A stretch of DNA of 61,143 nucleotides from an uncultured Acidobacteriota bacterium (lineage in GTDB: Bacteria > Acidobacteriota > UBA6911 > RPQK01 > JAJDTT01). Below, piece after piece: positions 17,959 through 26,912 of this stretch. The notes beneath the pieces were generated by a model. That model saw only the letters and a list, made by a program, of their open reading frames with translations, searched no databases and had not been told where the DNA came from. Position 1 is the stretch's first letter, and each line of letters begins with the position of its first letter. The stretch lies in contig CATOST010000011.1 of the NCBI GenBank assembly GCA_951812665.1, positions 1 through 61,143 of the forward strand. The letters are read 5' to 3'. Both the position numbers and the translations under genes were made by a program.

Positions 17959-18705
17959 TCAGCCGGAGGCAGTTCCCAGGAGGGAAGCTGAATCCCGGTC
18001 CACAAAAAGATGACAATCGGCGTGGCTCCGGAGGATGGACGAGGGATGCAGCGGAGTAACCTCGCCTTCCACGCAATTGCGGACCGCCTCGGCCTTGCGG
18101 ATGCCGGGAACGGTGCAGACGATGGAGTCGGCCTTCAGGATCTGGCGGATGGACATGGAGACCGCCTGGGCCGGCACCTTGTCGATGCTGGCGAACCACC
18201 CCTCGGAGACTTGCTGCTGCCGGCAGGCGGCGTCGAGCGTGACCAGGATATACGGCTCCTCGGTCTTGAAATCGGCGGGTGGATCGTTGAAGGCCAGGTG
18301 GCCGTTCTCTCCGATGCCGATGAAGGCGACGTCGATCGGGCCCTCTTGGATGAGGCCTGAGATCCGATGGCACTCGGCCTGAGGGTCGGGCGCCTCGCCC
18401 CGGATGAAGTGCACCTCTCCCGGATGCACCCGATCCACCAGGCGTTCCCGGAGATAGCGGCGGAAGCTGGCGGGGTGGATTTCGGAGATCCCGGTGTATT
18501 CGTCGAGGTGAAACAGGGTTGTCCGGGACCAGTCGATCGATCGATCCGCGGTCAGCGCCGCCAGGAAGTCGAACTGCGAGCTACCGGTGGCCACGCAGAA
18601 TCTGGCTGACCCCTGCCGGTCGATGGCCTCCCGCAGTTTGGCTGAGGCCCTGGCGGCAGCGGCTCGACTGGTTGTGGACTTGTCCTTCTCGCGAACGATC
18701 TCCAT
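17959..18705 (-). CDS. nagB: Glucosamine-6-phosphate deaminase
   Basis: A 248-residue NagB-type isomerase/deaminase that converts glucosamine-6-phosphate to fructose-6-phosphate plus ammonium, the last step of N-acetylglucosamine or sialic-acid catabolism. Conserved residues are visible: FHLDEYTGI with the Asp68 general base, and GIGENGHLAFNDP with His136 and Asp141. Length and order match the family. The ATG at 18705 has no strong ribosome site. A two-level inverted repeat lies 30-64 bp upstream. No NagA gene or GlcNAc kinase is in the window. Confidence 0.9.
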   Translation of the reverse strand: MEIVREKDKSTTSRAAAARASAKLREAIDRQGSARFCVATGSSQFDFLAALTADRSIDWSRTTLFHLDEYTGISEIHPASFRRYLRERLVDRVHPGEVHFIRGEAPDPQAECHRISGLIQEGPIDVAFIGIGENGHLAFNDPPADFKTEEPYILVTLDAACRQQQVSEGWFASIDKVPAQAVSMSIRQILKADSIVCTVPGIRKAEAVRNCVEGEVTPLHPSSILRSHADCHLFVDRDSASLLGTASG

Positions 18706-18734
18706 GGGACTCCCCCCGTTGCACCCGGTTGCGA

Positions 18735-18769
18735 TGCGTGTCTCCCCGAGGGACCGGATCCCTCACGCA
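18735..18769. promoter_or_regulatory. Nested inverted repeat upstream of nagB
   Basis: GAGGGA-CCGGA-TCCCTC (18748-18764) lies between outer arms TGCGTG (18735-18740) and CACGCA (18764-18769). It is in the divergent nagB/RraA intergenic region, so it could be an operator or a 5'-leader stem-loop. No partner regulator is encoded nearby. Confidence 0.4.
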
Positions 18770-18889
18770 AAGTCTACTACTCGGGTCCGCTCCCGGCACT
18801 TCCAACAACCCGGTTCATCTGTGATGATATGGACCCGGCCCCGCTATCGGCAGCGGACCCGGAACCGAAGGGCGCGAAAGGAACAGGAC

Positions 18890-19624
18890 ATGAACCGATC
18901 TGAAATGCTGGAAGAACTAAAGAACTTCGACACTCCCTCCATTACCAACGTGGTGGCCACGTATCCCGATCATCCCTTGTGCTTGGGGCTCTACAATCCC
19001 TGGACCACGAATTGGTACACCGACCAGTCCATCCGTTGCATCTATCCGGAATTGGGCCGGACCGTGGGTTACGCCATCACCTGCATCTACGGGCTCCCCG
19101 ATCCCACGTACAAGGAACTGACCTTCATCGATGTGCTGGAGGCCATGGAGGCGTCCGAGCAGCCCACCGTCTTGATCTTCCAACAGAATTTCCCGCCCGA
19201 AATCGCCGGCAAGGTGGGCCTGTCGGGAGGCAACATGACCTCCGCCCTCAAGGCCATCGGCTGTGTGGGGGCCATCTCCAACGGTCCCTCCCGGGACCTG
19301 GACGAGATCCGGCCCATGGAGTTCCAATACCTGCTCAGCGGGGCCACCCCCGGCCACGGCCCCATGGCCCTCCACGCCGTCAACGTGCCGGTGACGGTGG
19401 CGGGCATGGACGTCTCGCCCGGCGAGCTCATCCACATGGACGAAAACGGCGCCTGCAAGTTCCCCGCGGACAAGCTTGAGGCGGTGCTGATGAACGTCCG
19501 GGCCATGCAGAAGGAAGAGGAATCGCGAATGGCACGGTTGCAGGCGGCAGGCAGCGCCGCCGAGATCCGGGAGATCTTCAGCCGCCACGCCTACGGGGAG
19601 AAGCAGGAAGACGGCGGCGAATGA
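18890..19624 (+). CDS. RraA-family protein (HMG/CHA-aldolase-like)
   Basis: A 244-residue RraA/MenG-type protein. The core motif appears as GCVGAISNGPSRDLDEIRPM, which holds the Arg-Asp pair that binds metal and substrate carboxylate in the aldolase members. It is longer than E. coli RraA, like the aldolase/decarboxylase branch acting on 4-hydroxy-4-methyl-2-oxoglutarate and related keto acids. The ATG at 18890 has AAAGGA about 10 bases upstream. Its stop overlaps the start of the DUF1080 gene (ATGA), and an NHL gene follows, so three genes form an operon. Confidence 0.82.
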   Translation: MNRSEMLEELKNFDTPSITNVVATYPDHPLCLGLYNPWTTNWYTDQSIRCIYPELGRTVGYAITCIYGLPDPTYKELTFIDVLEAMEASEQPTVLIFQQNFPPEIAGKVGLSGGNMTSALKAIGCVGAISNGPSRDLDEIRPMEFQYLLSGATPGHGPMALHAVNVPVTVAGMDVSPGELIHMDENGACKFPADKLEAVLMNVRAMQKEEESRMARLQAAGSAAEIREIFSRHAYGEKQEDGGE

Positions 19625-20367
19625 ATTCTGGTCCCGGCCGTAACCGCGATTGGACTCGCTTGGTCCACCGCTCGATTCTGACGCTCCTGGGCGTTGCCCT
19701 GCTGTGCGGATGCGGCAGTCCGACCTCCGGCGAGGAGTCCGATTTCGTGCCCATCTTCGACGGCGAGAGCCTCGAGGGTTGGCGGGCCGCCGGGGGAGGG
19801 ACGAGCCGGGACTGGTCGGTTCAGGATGGTCGACTGGTCGGAATCTGCCAGGGGAGGTCTTCTTACCTGCTCTGGAAGGACCAGGAACTGCGCGACTTCG
19901 AGCTCAAGCTGAGCTACCGGCTGCTGACCGAGGCCAACACCGGCATCGATATCCGGTCCCGGCCGGACGTCACCGGAAAGCGTGCCTTTGAGAGCTACCA
20001 CGCCGACCTGGGTCACGTGGGCATTGGAAAGAACATACTGGGCTCCTGGGATTTCCACTTCGGCTCCCGCCCCGAACCGGACAATCCCCGGGGAACCCGG
20101 CTGGTCATCGGTGCCGACGAGACGCCGCAGTTGACCGACCTCGAAGATCCGTTGACACTGGTTGACATGAATCGCCGTCCCGAATGGAATCGGGTCCACA
20201 TCATCGCCCGCGGCAACCACTGCCGGTTTTTCATCAACGGCAAGCTGTCGTCCGAATTCACCGACAACGCCGAGTCCGGGCGCCTGGAGAAGGGCGGAAT
20301 TGCATTGCAACTGCACGACCCCGGAGTTCACGTGGAGTTCAAGGACATCCGGCTCAAGAGATTGTGA
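19621..20367 (+). CDS. DUF1080 lipoprotein (3-keto-disaccharide-hydrolase family)
   Basis: A 248-residue lipoprotein: the signal peptide ends in the lipobox ALLCGC. The mature part is a DUF1080 concanavalin-like domain (FVPIFDGESLEGW, GIDIRSRPD, FFINGKLSSEF, and GIALQLHDPGVHVEFKDI at the C-terminus). Some DUF1080 proteins are known to hydrolyse 3-keto-glycosides produced by Gfo/Idh/MocA dehydrogenases; others only bind sugars. The start codon overlaps the RraA stop, giving tight coupling. Gfo/Idh/MocA and ThuA genes elsewhere in the window fit a 3-keto-sugar theme. Confidence 0.85.
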   Translation: MNSGPGRNRDWTRLVHRSILTLLGVALLCGCGSPTSGEESDFVPIFDGESLEGWRAAGGGTSRDWSVQDGRLVGICQGRSSYLLWKDQELRDFELKLSYRLLTEANTGIDIRSRPDVTGKRAFESYHADLGHVGIGKNILGSWDFHFGSRPEPDNPRGTRLVIGADETPQLTDLEDPLTLVDMNRRPEWNRVHIIARGNHCRFFINGKLSSEFTDNAESGRLEKGGIALQLHDPGVHVEFKDIRLKRL

Positions 20368-20393
20368 CCGGGAGTCGCCAGGAGGAAAGAATT

Positions 20394-21407
20394 ATGAACA
20401 GAAGATATCTTATGGTGCAGGCTGTCTCCCTGGGGAGCATTTTGGGCCTCTCCTGGTGGTTGACCGGATCCGGCGGAACCCTCACGGGGAGTGCTGCTGC
20501 ACCGGATAAGGTGAATTTGGCCATCGGGTATCAAGTCGACCCGGAATGGCCCCGTAAACCCGCCGGGCTCGAATGGGGACAGATGCCCGGTCTGTACGTG
20601 GATGCCAAGGACCAAGTCTGGATTTTCCATCGGGGTAAGGCTCCCGTCCAGGTCTACGGACAAGACGGGTCCCTGATCCGGTCCTGGGAAGACAAAGGCT
20701 TCAAGAGTGCCCACCATATGAAGATCGGGCCGGAGGGAAACGTCTGGCTGGCGGACGCCGGCGCCCACGCGGTCTACAAGTTCACGCCCGAGGGTAAGCT
20801 GCTCATGACCCTGGGCGTTCCGGGTCAGGCCGGAGAGGACGGTCGCCACTTCAACCGCCCCACCGATATGACCATCACGCCCGCCGGGGACATTTTCGTC
20901 ACCGACGGCTACGGAAACAGCCGGGTCGTCCACTTCGATGCCGACGGCCGTTTCGTCAAGACCTGGGGAAAGTTGGGGACGGCTCCGGGCGAATTCGACA
21001 CGCCCCACGGCATCGTCGTCGACTCCAAGGGCCGCCTCTATGTTGCGGACCGCAGCAACGCCCGGGTCCAGGTCTTCGAGCAGGACGGCCGCTTTCTGGC
21101 CGAGTGGCGGAATCTCCTGGTGCCCTGGGGGCTCTGGGTGTCCAAGACCGACGAGATCTACGCCTGCGGGTCCTCGCCCATGCGTTGGGGAAGTGGTGGC
21201 CGCTTGGGCGCGCCGCCCAAGGACCAGGTCCTCATGAAGTTCAACACGGAAGGCCGGGTCCTTGAGCACTGGACCTTTCCCCTGAGCGCGATGGGGGAGC
21301 CGGGCTCGTTGAACTGGGTCCATGCCGTCGCCGTCGACTCCAAGGGGGACGTCTACCTGGGTGACATCCAAGGTAGCCGGGTTCAGCGGATGGTGCGCCT
21401 GAACTAG
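20394..21407 (+). CDS. Secreted NHL-repeat beta-propeller
   Basis: A 337-residue protein with an N-terminal signal/anchor segment (VSLGSILGLSWWLTGSG) and NHL-type six-bladed propeller repeats: PTDMTITPAGDIFVTDGYGN, TPHGIVVDSKGRLYVADRSN, and VHAVAVDSKGDVYLGDIQGS. The ATG at 20394 has AGGAGG upstream. NHL propellers in this position are usually periplasmic ligand-binding or lyase proteins related to peptidyl-alpha-hydroxyglycine lyase; no catalytic role can be assigned. It is the third gene of the RraA operon, 26 bp after DUF1080, and ends shortly before a hairpin element. Confidence 0.82.
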   Translation: MNRRYLMVQAVSLGSILGLSWWLTGSGGTLTGSAAAPDKVNLAIGYQVDPEWPRKPAGLEWGQMPGLYVDAKDQVWIFHRGKAPVQVYGQDGSLIRSWEDKGFKSAHHMKIGPEGNVWLADAGAHAVYKFTPEGKLLMTLGVPGQAGEDGRHFNRPTDMTITPAGDIFVTDGYGNSRVVHFDADGRFVKTWGKLGTAPGEFDTPHGIVVDSKGRLYVADRSNARVQVFEQDGRFLAEWRNLLVPWGLWVSKTDEIYACGSSPMRWGSGGRLGAPPKDQVLMKFNTEGRVLEHWTFPLSAMGEPGSLNWVHAVAVDSKGDVYLGDIQGSRVQRMVRLN

Positions 21408-21423
21408 GAGGAGGTTTCCAAGG

Positions 21424-21486
21424 AGGGGCGACTCCAGTCGCCCCTTCCCCCAGGTTTCGTCGGGAGCTCGGCGGTTGGAGACCGCC
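21424..21486. repeat. Composite hairpin repeat between convergent genes
   Basis: AGGGGCGACT-CC-AGTCGCCCCT (21424-21445), then a GGGAGCTCGGCGG-type link and GGCGGT-TGGAG-ACCGCC (21470-21486). It belongs to the same family as 6503-6634. It sits between the ends of the NHL gene and pckA and may act as a bidirectional terminator. Confidence 0.7.
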
Positions 21487-21517
21487 GCTTCCATCGGCGA
21501 CTATGAAATCGCCGTTT

Positions 21518-23116
21518 CTAAGCCGGACCCGCCTGCCGAATGCCGGCTGAAGTCCCCTGTTCGTATTTCTTGAAGTTGGCCTTGAACAGTCCGGCCAGTT
21601 CCCGGGCCTTGCTGCGGTAGGCCCGACGATCCGACCAGGTCCCCTCCGGCGCCATCAGCTCGCGGGGAACCCCCGGACACTCGGTGATCATGTCGAAGCC
21701 GAAGTGCCGGTCCCGCACTGCGGGCGCCTGGCCCAGACTGCCGTCGTGGATCCCGTCGATGATGGCGCGGGTGTGGGGCAGCGAGAACCGGCTTCCAACA
21801 CCGTAGGGACCTCCCGACCAGCCGGTGTTCACCAGCCAGACCTGGGCTTGGTGGCGCTGGATCTTCTCACCCATCAGTTCGGCGTAGCGGCTGGGGTGCA
21901 ACGCCAGAAACGCCGCTCCGAAACAGGCCGAGAAGGTGGCACTGGGTTCGGTGACCCCCACTTCGGTACCGGCCACCTTGGCGGTGTAGCCGCTGATGAA
22001 ATGGTACATGGCCTGGTCCGGGTTCAGGCGGCTGACGGGAGGCAGCACGCCGAAGGCGTCGCAGGTCAGGAAGATGACGTTTCGCGGATGCCCCACCTGG
22101 CACGGAATCACCGCGTTGGGGATGAACTCGATGGGATAGGCCGCGCGCGTGTTCTCGGTGATCGAACTATCGTCGTAATGGACCTGCCGGCGATCCGGAT
22201 CGTAGACCACGTTCTCCAGAACCGTGCCGTAGCGGATGGACCGGTAGATCTCGGGCTCGTTCTCCTCGGTGAGACCGATGCACTTGGCGTAGCAGCCCCC
22301 CTCGATGTTGAAGACGCCCCGATCGCTCCAGACGTGCTCGTCGTCCCCCACGAGCCGGCGGCGCGGGTCTGCCGAAAGCGTGGTCTTGCCGGTTCCGGAG
22401 AGGCCGAAGAAGAGGGAGACGTTGTCCAGCTCGGCCGAGGTGTTGGCCGAACAGTGCATCGAGAGCTGCCCCGCGTTGGGCATCAGATAGTGCATCACGG
22501 TGAAGACGCCCTTTTTCATCTCCCCGGCGTACTCGGTTCCCAGGATCACCATCTCCCGGCGTTCGAAGCTCAGGTCGATGCTGGTCTTGGAGGTCATTTC
22601 CGCAGTGTGGCGATTGGCCGGAAAATGGCCGGCGTTGTAGATCATGAAGTCCGGTTCGCCGAACTCCTGCAGCTCCTCCTCCGAGGGCCGGATCATCATG
22701 TTGTACATGAACAGGGCGTGGTAGGCACGAGTGCAGATGACCCGGATCTTGAGGCGGTAGCGGGGATCCCACCCGGCGTAGCCGTCCGTGACGTACAGCC
22801 GCGGGCGGGTGTTGAGGTAGTCGACGGCCCGCTCCAGGTTGATCAGGAAGTTGTGCTCCTGGAGCGGGACGTTGACGGAACCCCACCAGATCCGGTCTCT
22901 CGAATCAGGATGAACGGCAACCCGCTTGTCGCCCGGGCTGCGCCCGGTCTTGGCGCCCGAGGAAATGATCAGGGCCCCGGAATCGGCGATCGCCGAACCG
23001 CGGTCGTATTTCAAGGCCTCCTCGTAGAGTTGGGCCGGCGCGATGTTTCGCATGACCCTCCGGACTTGGATGTCGTGATCTGTCAGGTCGACGTGGTGGT
23101 CCAGGGGCGGTTTCAT
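21518..23116 (-). CDS. pckA: ATP-dependent phosphoenolpyruvate carboxykinase
   Basis: A 532-residue PckA of normal length. It interconverts oxaloacetate and PEP with ATP, feeding gluconeogenesis in the cytoplasm. Visible motifs are GRSPGDKR (substrate-binding Arg59), SKTSIDLSF, the kinase P-loop GLSGTGKTTL (238-247) and the metal Asp250, and GGCYAKCI. The ATG at 23116 has GGAGAAG upstream. This is a core metabolic gene set in an otherwise accessory-looking region, consistent with growth on organic acids, for which SSS and DAACS carriers are encoded nearby. Confidence 0.95.
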   Translation of the reverse strand: MKPPLDHHVDLTDHDIQVRRVMRNIAPAQLYEEALKYDRGSAIADSGALIISSGAKTGRSPGDKRVAVHPDSRDRIWWGSVNVPLQEHNFLINLERAVDYLNTRPRLYVTDGYAGWDPRYRLKIRVICTRAYHALFMYNMMIRPSEEELQEFGEPDFMIYNAGHFPANRHTAEMTSKTSIDLSFERREMVILGTEYAGEMKKGVFTVMHYLMPNAGQLSMHCSANTSAELDNVSLFFGLSGTGKTTLSADPRRRLVGDDEHVWSDRGVFNIEGGCYAKCIGLTEENEPEIYRSIRYGTVLENVVYDPDRRQVHYDDSSITENTRAAYPIEFIPNAVIPCQVGHPRNVIFLTCDAFGVLPPVSRLNPDQAMYHFISGYTAKVAGTEVGVTEPSATFSACFGAAFLALHPSRYAELMGEKIQRHQAQVWLVNTGWSGGPYGVGSRFSLPHTRAIIDGIHDGSLGQAPAVRDRHFGFDMITECPGVPRELMAPEGTWSDRRAYRSKARELAGLFKANFKKYEQGTSAGIRQAGPA

Positions 23117-23331
23117 TCAAACTTCTCCAGTTTCAGCACTTCCGGCATACCGTTTCTCCAAATTCAGAATAACCAAGAATGGCACCGTGTGCCCGGTCTG
23201 GGACGGCCGTCCCTGACTTGTCGGGTCGGGCGTAGCTCCATACAATTCCCCCCGGAACGAGATTCGCAACCGGCCGCCGGTCAAACGCCGAGGCCGGATC
23301 GACAACCTGAAACCAGGAGGCGGAACCGATC

Positions 23332-24906
23332 ATGATTCGGATCTGGACGTGCTGTCTGATTTGCCTCTCACTACTCTTTGCGGGCGGGGAACTCCGGGGG
23401 GAAGGGAGGATACGCGTTCTCCTCATCGACGGGCAGAACAATCACAACTGGGTCGAGACCAGCGAGTCGCTCCGTGGCGCACTGGAGCGCGCCGGTCTGT
23501 TCCAGGTCGCGACTGCCACCAGCCCGCCCCAGGAAGCTGAAGCCGGCGCCTGGCGCCGCTGGTGGCCTGATTTCCGGGCGTTCGACGTCGTCGTCAGCAA
23601 CTACAACGGTCAGCCCTGGCCCAGAGCGGTGCAGGAGGCGTTGGAGGAGTACGTCCACTCCGGAGGGGGTCTGGCGATCGTCCACGCCGCCAACAACGCC
23701 TTTACCGAATGGACCGAGTACAACCGGATGATCGGCTTGGGATGGCGGGACCGGGACTACGGCGACGCCATCGCCCTTGACGACGCCAGCGGGCGGCTCC
23801 TGCGTATCCCCGCCGGTTTCGGCATCGGCGCCGGACACGGGCGGCGGCATTCCTACCTGGTCCGGATCCGGAAACCGGAGCATCCCATCATGAAGGGAAT
23901 TCCGCTCCGCTGGATGCATGCCACCGACGAGCTGTACCACGGCCAGCGGGGACCCGCCTTGGATATGACGGTTCTGGCTTCCGCCTATTCCGACCCGAAG
24001 CAATCCGGGTCCGGTCAGCACGAGCCCCTGGTCTGGGTGATTCCCTACGGCCAGGGCCGGGTCGTCACCAACCTGATGGGGCACCACTGGCCCGGACAGG
24101 AGCATCGGAACTCGCTGCACTGCGTGGGTTTTCAGACCATTTTCACCCGCAGCGTCGAGTGGTTGGCCCGGGATCGGGTCACCCTTTCCGTGCCGGACCG
24201 GTTCCCCACCACGACCGAGGTCGTGATGGTGGATCTGACGCCGGCGCCCGGGCCCGAGGTGCCGGCAGGGCACCGGTTGCTCTACAACCAGGGAATGGGG
24301 AGTAAAGAGGCGCTCCGGAACTTCGTCTTCTCCGATCCGGGGGCGTGGCGCTACTCCGGCCGAGGCCAGGGAGAGCCGGCCTTGGAGCATTTTCAGAAGA
24401 GCCGGTATCAGCCTCCGCACCGTTCCCCGCTGAACATCGCGCTGGTCGATCGCCAGCAATTCGGCAGTTTCGTCGTGGACCTGCGGGTCCGGCAGACGGG
24501 CCGGGAATACGGTCACCGGGATCTCTGTTTCTTCTTCGGTTTCCAGGATCCGGCGCACTTCTACTACGCCCACATCGCTTCCCGGACCGACGACCACGCC
24601 CACAACATCTTTCTGGTCAACGGCGAGGCACGGGTGAAGATCTCCACGAAGACGACCGCCGGCCACGACTGGGGCGAGAGGGACTGGCACCAGGTCCGGA
24701 TCCGGCGCGACCTGGGGAGCGGCTCCATTCAGGTTTTCGTCAACGACATGTCCAGGCCCATCATGAGCGCCCAAGACAAGACCTTCGCTGAAGGGTGGAT
24801 CGGCGTGGGCTCGTTCGACGACACCGGAAAGGTGTCCCGGATTCGCATCTGGTCGCCGGAACTCGTGCGGAAGAACATCGATTTCTTTTCCGGTCCCGGC
24901 GATTGA
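23332..24906 (+). CDS. Secreted ThuA-like protein with C-terminal lectin-like domain
   Basis: A 524-residue exported protein (signal peptide ending near GGELRG). Residues about 27-280 are a ThuA/GATase1-like domain: RVLLIDGQNNHNW, GGGLAIVHAANN, HATDELYH, and GRVVTNLMGHHW. Residues about 310-520 resemble a concanavalin-like DUF1080/LamG fold (DLCFFFGFQDPAHFYYAHIA, VFVNDMSRPIMSA, GWIGVGSFDD). ThuA domains accompany DUF1080 and Gfo/Idh/MocA genes in keto-sugar pathways, so the fusion may work on 3-keto-glycosides. The start at 23332 follows AGGAGG. The gene diverges from pckA. Confidence 0.8.
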   Translation: MIRIWTCCLICLSLLFAGGELRGEGRIRVLLIDGQNNHNWVETSESLRGALERAGLFQVATATSPPQEAEAGAWRRWWPDFRAFDVVVSNYNGQPWPRAVQEALEEYVHSGGGLAIVHAANNAFTEWTEYNRMIGLGWRDRDYGDAIALDDASGRLLRIPAGFGIGAGHGRRHSYLVRIRKPEHPIMKGIPLRWMHATDELYHGQRGPALDMTVLASAYSDPKQSGSGQHEPLVWVIPYGQGRVVTNLMGHHWPGQEHRNSLHCVGFQTIFTRSVEWLARDRVTLSVPDRFPTTTEVVMVDLTPAPGPEVPAGHRLLYNQGMGSKEALRNFVFSDPGAWRYSGRGQGEPALEHFQKSRYQPPHRSPLNIALVDRQQFGSFVVDLRVRQTGREYGHRDLCFFFGFQDPAHFYYAHIASRTDDHAHNIFLVNGEARVKISTKTTAGHDWGERDWHQVRIRRDLGSGSIQVFVNDMSRPIMSAQDKTFAEGWIGVGSFDDTGKVSRIRIWSPELVRKNIDFFSGPGD

Positions 24907-24954
24907 CCCGGAAGCGTCCTTTCCGGTTCCAACGGACGGACACGAGGATTACGG

Positions 24955-26868
24955 ATGGACGAGCAGGCGGACAAGGGAAATCCGCATCGCTTCATGGACT
25001 CTGTGCTCGATGACCTTCGAGCCCTTCGTCAGATGCTCGAGCAGGGCAGGATCGAGTCGGGTCCACCGCGGATCGGCGTCGAGCAGGAACTCTTCCTGGT
25101 GGATGACTCCTGGCAGCCGGCTCCGGTGGGTCCCCAGATTCTGGAGGACAACCGGAATCCCCGCGTCACCCCCGAGTTGGGGCGATTCAATCTGGAGATC
25201 AACTTCGAACCCCTGGAGTTCCGTGGTGGCTGCCTGAGTGAGATGGAGCGCCAGCTCAACGAGTCGATCGAGGAGTTGGCCGCACTGGCCCGCGTTCACG
25301 GGGCGCGGATTCTGCTCGCGGGCATCCTGCCCACCCTGACCCTGTCGCAGCTCACGGCTCGCAACATGAGCCCGCGACAGCGGTATCGCACCCTCGCGGA
25401 GGCGATCACCAAACTGCGCGGTGAGACCCATTCGCTACGCATCCGGGGGATCGACGAACTGATGGTCAAGGTCAAGACCATCATGTTGGAGGCCTGCAAC
25501 ACCAGCTTCCAGGTGCACCTTCAAGTGCCTCCGGACCAGTTTCCCCGTTATTACAACATCGCCCAGTTGGCGTCGGCCCCGGTGCTGGCGGCCGCCGTCA
25601 ATTCTCCCCTCCTGCTGAGCAAGAGGCTGTGGAAGGAAACCCGCATCGCCCTCTTCCAACTCTCCGTCGACACGCGGAGGCCCTCCGCCTATCCACGGAG
25701 CTCAAGACCTCGCGTCGGCTTCGGGGACCGCTGGGTTCGCGACTCGGTGTTGGACGTCTTCCGCGAGGACGTGACCCGTTTCCGGGCTCTGATGAAGGTC
25801 GAGAGCACGGAGGATCCCTTCGAGGCGCTTTCCGGCAACCGGCTGCCCAAGCTCAAGGCGCTCAACACGTTCAACGGCACCGTCTACCGTTGGAATCGGC
25901 CCTGCTACGGAGTGCACCAGGGCCGGGCCCATCTGCGAATCGAGAATCGGGTCCTTCCCTCCGGTCCCTCGGTGCTGGACGAGGTGGCCAACGCCGCTTT
26001 CTACTGCGGACTGGTCACGGGTCTGACCCAGGAGCACGAGGACGTCACCACCCGGATCTCGTTCGCCGAGGTCAAGTCCAATTTCCATTCGGCCGCTCGA
26101 TCGGGTCTGAACGCGCAGTTGAACTGGCTGGACGGCGAAACCATGTCGGCTCCCGACCTGATTCACCGGCGGCTCCTGCCCGTGGCCAGGGAGGGTCTCC
26201 GGCACCGTGGCGTCCGCGACGAGGACATCGAGCGTTATCTGGGCGTCATCGAGAAGCGGGTGGAGAACGGGCAGACGGGTGCGGATTGGCTGCTGCGATC
26301 GTATTCCCGGATGGAAGGCGATCGCCGCCGGGGAGAGGCTCAGGTGGCTCTGACGGCGGCGACCTACCAGCGCCAGACGCGAGGGAGGCCGGTCCATACG
26401 TGGCCGTTGGCCCAGGCGGACGAGGGCGGCGACTGGCGGGCCCACTACCAGCGGATCGAGCAGTACATGACCACGGAGGTCTTCACGGTCCAGCCGGAGG
26501 ACCCCATCGACCTGGCGGCCAGCATCATGGACTGGGAAAGGGTCCGGCACATTCCAGTGGAGGATGAACAAAACCGCTTGGTCGGTCTGGTCTCCTACCG
26601 GACCATCTTCAGTTTTTTCATCCGCCGGGGCGGCGGCCAACGCAAGATGGAGCCGGTCCGAAGGATCATGAAGCCGGATCCCATCACCGTCACTCCGGAG
26701 ACGTTGACGGTGGACGCTATTGTCCTCATGCGCCGCGAAAAAATCGGGTGCCTGCCGGTCGTTCAAGACAATCGTCTGGTGGGCATCGTCACCTACCGGG
26801 ACTTCATTGAGATCGCAGGAACGCTGCTGGAGCAGCAGTTGAGAGCGGGAGATCAAGGTCGGGATTGA
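24955..26868 (+). CDS. Glutamate-cysteine-ligase-like (GCS2) protein fused to tandem CBS domains
   Basis: A 637-residue fusion. Residues about 1-450 match the GCS2 carboxylate-amine ligase fold: IGVEQELFLVDD with metal-binding Glu43/Glu45, LEINFEPLEF, SFQVHLQVP, and HLRIENRVLPSGPSVLDEVAN. Residues about 500-637 are a CBS pair (MTTEVFTVQPEDPIDLAAS and MKPDPITVTPETLTVDAIVL), which usually binds adenine nucleotides. A ligase forming gamma-glutamyl amides whose activity is gated by energy charge is the simplest reading. The amine acceptor is unknown. The ATG at 24955 is used; it follows the ThuA gene by 48 bp. Confidence 0.8.
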   Translation: MDEQADKGNPHRFMDSVLDDLRALRQMLEQGRIESGPPRIGVEQELFLVDDSWQPAPVGPQILEDNRNPRVTPELGRFNLEINFEPLEFRGGCLSEMERQLNESIEELAALARVHGARILLAGILPTLTLSQLTARNMSPRQRYRTLAEAITKLRGETHSLRIRGIDELMVKVKTIMLEACNTSFQVHLQVPPDQFPRYYNIAQLASAPVLAAAVNSPLLLSKRLWKETRIALFQLSVDTRRPSAYPRSSRPRVGFGDRWVRDSVLDVFREDVTRFRALMKVESTEDPFEALSGNRLPKLKALNTFNGTVYRWNRPCYGVHQGRAHLRIENRVLPSGPSVLDEVANAAFYCGLVTGLTQEHEDVTTRISFAEVKSNFHSAARSGLNAQLNWLDGETMSAPDLIHRRLLPVAREGLRHRGVRDEDIERYLGVIEKRVENGQTGADWLLRSYSRMEGDRRRGEAQVALTAATYQRQTRGRPVHTWPLAQADEGGDWRAHYQRIEQYMTTEVFTVQPEDPIDLAASIMDWERVRHIPVEDEQNRLVGLVSYRTIFSFFIRRGGGQRKMEPVRRIMKPDPITVTPETLTVDAIVLMRREKIGCLPVVQDNRLVGIVTYRDFIEIAGTLLEQQLRAGDQGRD

Positions 26869-26912
26869 GAGGAACCGAGATCCCGATCGCCTCCTGCCAG
26901 TGGGACGTTCTC

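Noticed and set aside
23200..23213. 14-bp palindrome GGGACGGCCGTCCC between pckA and the ThuA gene as an operator
   Set aside because: It may equally be a member of the GC-rich hairpin family; no promoter alignment or regulator supports it.
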